Source: Myxocyprinus asiaticus (Eukaryota; Chordata; Actinopteri; Cypriniformes; Catostomidae). From it: a stretch of DNA of 64,000 nucleotides. Shown one piece after another: positions 58,628-64,000 of the stretch (positions within the stretch are counted from its first letter, which is position 1; each line of letters opens with the position of its first letter). A program made the position numbers and the translations under genes. Under the pieces are notes generated by a model. The model did not search any database and was not told the origin of the DNA. It saw only the letters and a program-made list of their open reading frames with translations. The stretch covers positions 16,922,501-16,986,500 of the forward strand of contig NC_059393.1 of assembly GCF_019703515.2 (NCBI RefSeq), written 5' to 3'.

Positions 58628-60527
58628 TAGGGCTGCAACTAACGATTACTTTGATAATCGATTAATCTAACGATTATTAGAATGATTATTCAACTATTCG
58701 TGCAATTATTGCAATGATTAATCATTAGCTTTTACCAACTATTCAGCTTGTGCCCAGAGATAAAAGGTTGTATTAAATATGCTTACTAACAATAAAGAGG
58801 ACAAAATCATCTTTTAAAAAATGCCTCTAAATGACATTCACTGAATTAAAGGTAAAAAAATACTTTTTATTAAGTTTAATTCAGTAAACAATTCACTGCA
58901 ATTGTTATCAAGTGTATTTGTCTTGTTTTCCATTGAAATTGTCTAAAAATCCTTAAAACGAGATACATTTACTTCAAAAGCAACATATAAGATATTAAGA
59001 ATTGCTTTTTGAGAATTTATCTTGAACATAACTGTATTTTGTATGTAAGTGTATTTTTTCACTTGTTTATACTTCTGCCAGTGCAGTAAAGAACAAATAT
59101 ACTCATATTCAAGATCTATTCTCTAAAAGCAAGTCCAAATATATTATATGCGGCTTCTCAGGTGAATGCATCTTTTTTAAAGAATTTTAGATAATTTAAA
59201 TATTTTTAATATTATATTCAACATTCTCAGATAACAAATATTTCATCTGCAGTATAGCTCCTAAATTAAATGTATGTTGTTAAAAGAGTTTTAGATATTT
59301 TTATTGGAAAACAAGTCAAAACAAAAACAAATCAAAAATGTATTTTGTTGGGGCTTGGGTAGCTCAGCGAGTAACGACACTGACTACCACCCCTGGAGTC
59401 GCGAGTTCGAATCCAGGGCGTGCTAAGTGACTCCAGCCAGGTCTCCTAAGCAACCAAATTGGCCCGGTTGCTTGGGAGGGTAGAGTCACATGGGGTAACC
59501 TCCTCGTGGTCAATATAATGTGGTTCTCGCTCTTGGTGGGGCGCGTAGTGAGTTTTGCGTGGATGCCGCGGAGAATAGCGTAAAGCCTTCACACGCACTA
59601 TGTCTCCGCATTAACACGCTCAACAAGCCACGTGATAAGATGCGCGGGTTGACAGTTTCAGACGCGGAGGCAACTGAGATTCGTCCTCCGCCACCCGGAT
59701 TGAGGTGAGTCACTACGCTACCACGAGGCCTTAGAGCTCATTGGGAATTGGGGAGAAAAAAAAACATATTTTGTTGCAGTGTATAATGGGACAAAGACTA
59801 CCCTCTCTCCTTTTTGTTCTCTTCGATCTTAAACTCACAAAAAACAAACTCTCTCTTCTTAACGATAAGAAACACGCAGTGACACATATATTATGATTCA
59901 ATACGTCGCGAGCCATCACGTTATAATCTAGCTGCAGCAAGCGCGCGCTTGAGGGACGAACATCCCCACGTGAGAGAGCGAATCAGCCCGGATGCAGTTT
60001 CAATCTCTCCGCCTTAGATCGGGTCACTTCACGCGACTCATAGAAGCGGCTCTGACCGCACAGAGAAATGCCAGTTTCGAGTTTGTACTTATTTACATGA
60101 CATGCTTCATTATTATTTGAACTTTAATAAAGGATGCATTAAAGATATAATGCCAGCGTGTTTCCTTCAAAGCCACTCGACACAAAAGTATTGCTTAAGC
60201 AGAACAGCAGCTCTGGCTCTGCTTTATTTCACAACGTAAGTGCTTCTGTATTTACTTATTTTGTATTTTTTTATAATTCCCTCATACTGTGCGATCTACA
60301 TCAGCAGAAGCTGTTTGGAAAGTTTGGAGTGCATCTGGACTGTGAGCTGTGTCTTCATCCTCTCCTCAATCAGGCGCGAGCTGAAGTGCTCCTCTCGCGC
60401 ACCATCATTAGTTTCATTTGATCTCATTTTACATTAAATAAGATCAAATGACTATTCTACAACAAAGAATTTTGTCAAAATGTTTTATTGTCGACGTTGA
60501 TAACTTCGACTAATTGTTTCAGCCCTA
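58628..60527. mobile_element. hAT-like element (1.9 kb with nested SINE)
   Basis: The left TAGGGCTGCAACTAACGATT and the complement of the right TAGGGCTGAAACAATTAGTC are inverted copies. The flanking octamers ATTAACAG and CTTACCAG match at 6 of 8. No transposase frame is evident. The SINE at 59351-59766 lies inside. Confidence 0.75.
59351..59766 (+). repeat. tRNA-derived SINE, copy 3
   Basis: The 10-bp flanks TATTTTGTTG (59341-59350 and 59767-59776) are identical. The head GGGCTTGGGTAGCTCAGCGA with A box (59360) and B box GTTCGAATCC (59405-59414) is close to a functional tRNA promoter. Body and A-rich tail match copy 1. It is the best preserved of the three copies. Confidence 0.92.
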
Positions 60528-62267
60528 CTTACCAGTCTAAGTCTAAAGAGTTTCCATCATCTGGTCATCAGCTGGTTCAAATTGGTCTAGATGATTAATC
60601 TTGTGGACCTTGTTTCTATCTGTCTGTCGGTCGGTCAGTGAATTATTATGATTAGCAATATAAAAGTAATAGAAGTCTATGGTATGTCCTCATTTAGGTA
60701 ATTAAGTAAATGTGTGTTTGTGTGTGTGATGAATGACTCTGTAAAACATTGTAAAGCTGTATTAAGCCAATGCTAATATGCTTGATGGCTTCTTCTTTAG
60801 AACCTTTTTTATATATTCATAATAAAGTAGCCATTATCTCTTTCCGGTTTCATTGACCTCTTAGATGACCTAAAGTGACCATCTTATTTGAATACATTCA
60901 CTTTATAATAAACCAGATAAAGATGTTTTAGCCTCTGTCTTGTGGTCAGTGATGCTGGGGAGAGATGCTGTCTTTCTGTCTGTCTTGTTTTCTCTCTCTT
61001 TCTTGCGCCTGAAAGGGGAAGAAGTCTGCGAGGGCTGGAGAAACCAAGGATGACTTCTGATTATACATACCCACACATAAGTGCACACCAACACACACAT
61101 GCACATTTGACCCACTCATATCTTAATAGCTAACATCTAAAATTATTTAAAAACAAAAAGCCTTGAGCTTGGTATGTGGTGCCTGCTCTTCTAGAATGGC
61201 ATTGATGTAACAATGCAGCAGACGTGTGGACAGCAGTAGGAGAGTGAAGGCTGCTGGCTAAAACCATTAATACAGCTTTAGCTACAGATGATTGAATTGC
61301 TCCAGCTAAAGTCATTTGCTAGCGTCTGGATGAAGTTGTTCCTGAGGTGTGGGGTGGGGGGAATGGATGGCTCTCAGGGAGAAATAAGACCTTATATCCT
61401 GTCCCAGTGCAGAAGAATGGACTAAATGCTTTGAATGGGTGATGAATGGGCCAGCAGTGTCTCCTAATTGCCCCTTCTATTTGCAGCTCATTCTTATCAA
61501 TTTGCATTCCTAACCTCAAGCGGTAAATTGGCCATGGGGTTTCCCTCACGTCTGTCTTTTTTACCCAAGAGTGAAGGGTAAAGACTGAAAATGAGGCAGT
61601 ATGGGAACGCTAATGCTGGAGGGGGCAGTTGAACTAAAGTGACCGAGCATGCACTAACAGACTCCAGTCATTCTTGGTTAGCTCATGTTAGCCTGTGTAT
61701 CTGAACTGTTGCTCACATTAACCCCTGTCAAAGCAAAGCCGCCTGCCGGACTGTGAATGTGAATGCTGTGTGCTTTGCATCCCTAACTCCTCTTCCCTCC
61801 ATGCCTGTTCACTTTTTCTCTCTTCCATTTCTTCACCACATCTTTGTATGCTCATCTTTAGTCCCTTTAAAACATCATTTCATTCCACTAGCCCAGGGGT
61901 ATGGTACAAAAGATACTTTCAAAACAGTCTGCTCAATCAGAGATCTTTTGTCTTGTTTTTTTTTTTTTTTCATTTTGCAGGAGCCATTTTACCATTAATA
62001 ACTAACCTCACTCTCATAATATTAGAAATACCTCATCGCCTGTAATTGACCCAAAGATCACCTAGCTATAACTGTTAATTTAGCAGTTTGAGAAAGGAAG
62101 AAAACATTTTCATTTAAGTTTGTCCTCAGAAGATTTAATTTTAACCATTAACCTTTTAACTGTGCACATATATTTGTTTTGATGGTCAAGCCCTGGGAAA
62201 ACCGTTTTTTTGTTTTTGTTTCAACAAGGCTATTTTTAATAGCAGTTTAATCAGTATGTTTAATGGT

Positions 62268-62657
62268 CAGTACATTTACATGTGCAGCAATCAAGCTACA
62301 GTGAGATTTTGCATACTCGAGCTACAATCTTGATCAGTCTGTTCACCTTTACACAAGACACAATGCGTAATTGAATATTTGAAGGAAGTACAATCAGCTG
62401 AGGAAGTGTGAATACACTTGGTCACGGGACACCCCTGTCTTTTTGAGTATGTGCATGATGCCAAGGACAATTTGGTTTTATTAATGTTTACATGATTAAC
62501 GTGTTTCAAAAAGCCGGGCTACAATAGCATTATCTAGGGCTGTTAGACCGACTTCGCAAAAATTAGACTCGTATAATTTCAGTCGGACTAAAGCGTCTAA
62601 AATTTTTTGGTTTAGTCCACCTGAAATTAAACTTTTAATGTTCATGTAAATGTACTG
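62268..62657. mobile_element. MITE with perfect 15-bp inverted ends
   Basis: CAGTACATTTACATG (62268-62282) is exactly complementary to CATGTAAATGTACTG (62643-62657). The 390-bp interior includes mirrored TAGACTCG/GACTAAAGCGTCTA motifs but no gene. No target duplication was identified. Confidence 0.65.
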
Positions 62658-63041
62658 AGTGAAATATTAGCCATAGATTTTAATGACACTAAAAGCAGAC
62701 TTTACAACCAGGACAAAGCTCTTGACTTTGTCTTCAGACACATAAGACGTCATCATCCATAAGACAGCACTATGTATATAGGCGTGATCTTGCATTTTAC
62801 TGGGACAGATACAACCATTCTGGCCATTTTGAGGTACCCACATCTTACACTTTCTCCAGATTGATTATGTCCCATGTAGTGTATTCTGTGCCACACCCCG
62901 CTGGGCCTTGCAACAATCTCCCCTGCTGTCTTTCCCCCCATCAACCAACCCACCCCTCTTGTCCGCTCTCTCTCCTTTCCGCCAGCCTGTGTCTACATGA
63001 CCTTGCGTTATTAAATTGCACTTATCAATCATTCTTGCCAG

Positions 63042-63170
63042 GGATGCCATCGCCTACCACATTAAAGAAGTCAGAGAAGTCTGGTTTCAGCAGCCCCGTG
63101 CCTACGCAGATCTCTTCCCCCCGAACGGCATTCACACACCATCATCGACCTGTCATTACAGGACCCAGAG
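63042..63170 (+). CDS. nfia: nfia coding exon (129 nt), [14 protein letters not shown] block
   Basis: The acceptor AG is at 63040-63041, preceded by a short tract TCATTCTTGCC and a long C/T-rich region (62925-62985). The donor GTGAGG starts at 63171. The leading GG completes the Gly codon. The peptide is [20 protein letters not shown], then [20 protein letters not shown] and PR, ending with the first base of the next codon. It is almost identical to human NFIA, where the SPSPSQTSSLGTAFTQ stretch is the variable part. The PRTAF here resembles the PRMAF of NFIX, so this segment may keep an ancestral NFI state. Both borders are phase 1. The next exon, which should encode the SPHATPSTLHF region, is not seen in the remaining 830 bp. 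Confidence 0.95.
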
Positions 63171-64000
63171 GTGAGGTCCCTACCCACAAACTCCCAAAAC
63201 TACACCACTACTCACCCCTCCATAGCCCCCCCCCCAACCCACCCCCTTCTTCCCCAAGCCCCTAACCCCAGCCAGCAAACCACTAGTCTCAGACGGCACT
63301 CCACAGATCACCCACAGTAGGTTTGCTAACCGCTATGATGCATATTGCACAGAAAACGGGAAAACACTTTCTCGATCTTGGAAGTGCTAATCAGATTGAC
63401 TGGTTTGTAGCAACTTTCGTAACTTCCTCTGCACTGTGACACTATTTTTTTATGTGTTTTCTGTACAGTCATTCACAGAGACCATGTCAATCAATTGTTA
63501 TGGTATAAAGTATCTCGGATAACCCTGCTCCTAAATGGCACATAATATAAAACAAACTGATTGATAGTTTTAATTGTCTGTCAGACTTCTTGTCTAAGGC
63601 CCTATTTATACCTGGCATTTGAAACAGGACGACGATTAAAAAAAAGAAAAAAGGTGGTCCAAAACTTTTTGAAATTTGTCCACTTTAGCCACATTCGGAG
63701 GTGGTTGAAAATGCATATGACCATATTGGGCTCATAGTGTAAATGTTCTTCTGTTCGAATGTGTTCAAACAGCAGCAAAGCACCGCCTACTCACCTGTCA
63801 ATCTATGTGTTAAAACAAGATTTGTAAACTTTGCCGGTTACGTGTTTGTTTGAAAGTAAATAACCGACCAATCGGAAAATGTAATAAAACATTGTTTTTG
63901 ATGTTTGACGTTATAAAAATCAGACACCCTACCCTCAAAATCTAAGCTTAAGTAGTCCAAAAGATACAAGCAGGTGTAAGTGGTGATGTGTGTCGCTTGT
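63171..64000 (+). other. start of the next nfia intron
   Basis: The intron begins with GTGAGG and a C-rich stretch (63180-63270). From about 63598 an element-like sequence begins with GGCCCTATTTATACCTGG after TAA. Its start resembles the GGCC-starting, TAA-flanked MITEs elsewhere in the window, but no matching right end is visible before the window stops. Confidence 0.6.

Larger units (their letters stand above)
52110..63041 (+). other. nfia intron (10,932 bp)
   Basis: The intron contains poly-T (52343-52368), a (TC)n tract (52.78 kb), two relics of a GGCCAC-type MITE (53.1-53.7 kb), a palindrome-ended MITE (54.31-54.55 kb), (TG)n (54.73 kb), a GC-rich foldback element (54.9-55.6 kb), a hAT-like MITE (56.1-56.4 kb), a 170-bp tandem array (57.2-57.8 kb), a hAT-like element with a nested SINE (58.6-60.5 kb) and a MITE at 62.27-62.66 kb. 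I see no specific content in 52380-53030, 55630-56120, 56400-57080, 57830-58610 and 60540-62260. Confidence 0.8.
1..64000 (+). other. nfia: nfia gene, internal part (five coding exons and their introns)
   Basis: The window lies wholly inside one transcription unit read on the + strand. Five exons with canonical AG/GT borders join in one open frame of 172 codons. The joined peptide matches the vertebrate NFIA region after the DNA-binding/dimerisation domain: the [18 protein letters not shown] junction, the [11 protein letters not shown] block, the SMSPGAMRR block, the [11 protein letters not shown] block and the final [14 protein letters not shown] is a nuclear transcription factor that binds TTGGC(N5)GCCAA-type palindromes as a dimer and acts in gliogenesis, brain commissure and urogenital development (family knowledge). 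The SMSPGAMRR and [14 protein letters not shown] blocks separate it from NFIB, NFIC and NFIX as I recall them. The first exons with the MH1-like DNA-binding domain and the C-terminal proline-rich exons are outside the window. A teleost duplicate (nfia a or b copy) cannot be excluded. Confidence 0.92.

Noticed and set aside
62985..62990. Alternative acceptor (CCGCCAG) upstream of the last exon
   Set aside because: Using it would add sequence that is not NFIA-like; the AG at 63040-63041 gives an exact match to the family.

Overview
This window is vertebrate nuclear DNA, most likely from a teleost fish and probably a cypriniform. It is AT-rich, almost entirely intronic, and full of (TG)n/(TC)n microsatellites, hAT-like, TAA-flanked and TTAA-flanked MITEs, a tRNA-derived SINE present three times, a Tc1-type transposon and one nearly full-length L1/Tx1-like LINE. 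The species is inferred from repeat style only.

Only one host gene is visible: five consecutive internal coding exons of a Nuclear factor I gene on the + strand, best matched to nfia. They lie at 22242-22307, 32003-32077, 48053-48170, 51982-52109 and 63042-63170, each with AG/GT boundaries. Their reading frame runs without interruption for 172 codons through the part of the protein just after the DNA-binding domain and into the CTF/NFI transactivation region. The DNA-binding exon lies upstream of the window and the C-terminal exons lie downstream. The exons account for 516 of 64,000 bases.

Layout: 1-22241 is the end of a large upstream intron, with a hAT-like MITE at 2.35 kb, a long-TIR element at 6.7 kb, three DNA elements end to end at 11.9-13.5 kb, and a diverged tandem duplication split by an internally deleted Tc1 element (18.0-20.1 kb). 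Intron 22308-32002 holds a SINE, a three-level nested insertion (25.2-26.5 kb), a tandem array with a long hairpin (28.3-29.4 kb) and a CACTA-like element. Intron 32078-48052 holds two TAA-flanked MITEs sharing one TAA, the decayed LINE (34.7-40.2 kb) and a hAT-like element nested in another (45.5-47.7 kb). Intron 48171-51981 has a microsatellite-linked 340-bp duplication and a TAA/TGA-flanked MITE. Intron 52110-63041 has a GC-rich foldback element (54.9-55.6 kb), a 170-bp-period array (57.2-57.8 kb) and a hAT-like element carrying a SINE (58.6-60.5 kb).

All transposon reading frames in the window are broken. I found no complete second gene, RNA gene or CRISPR array. Novelty lies in the repeat structure and in a few unique intronic blocks that could be conserved regulatory DNA; neither was tested computationally.
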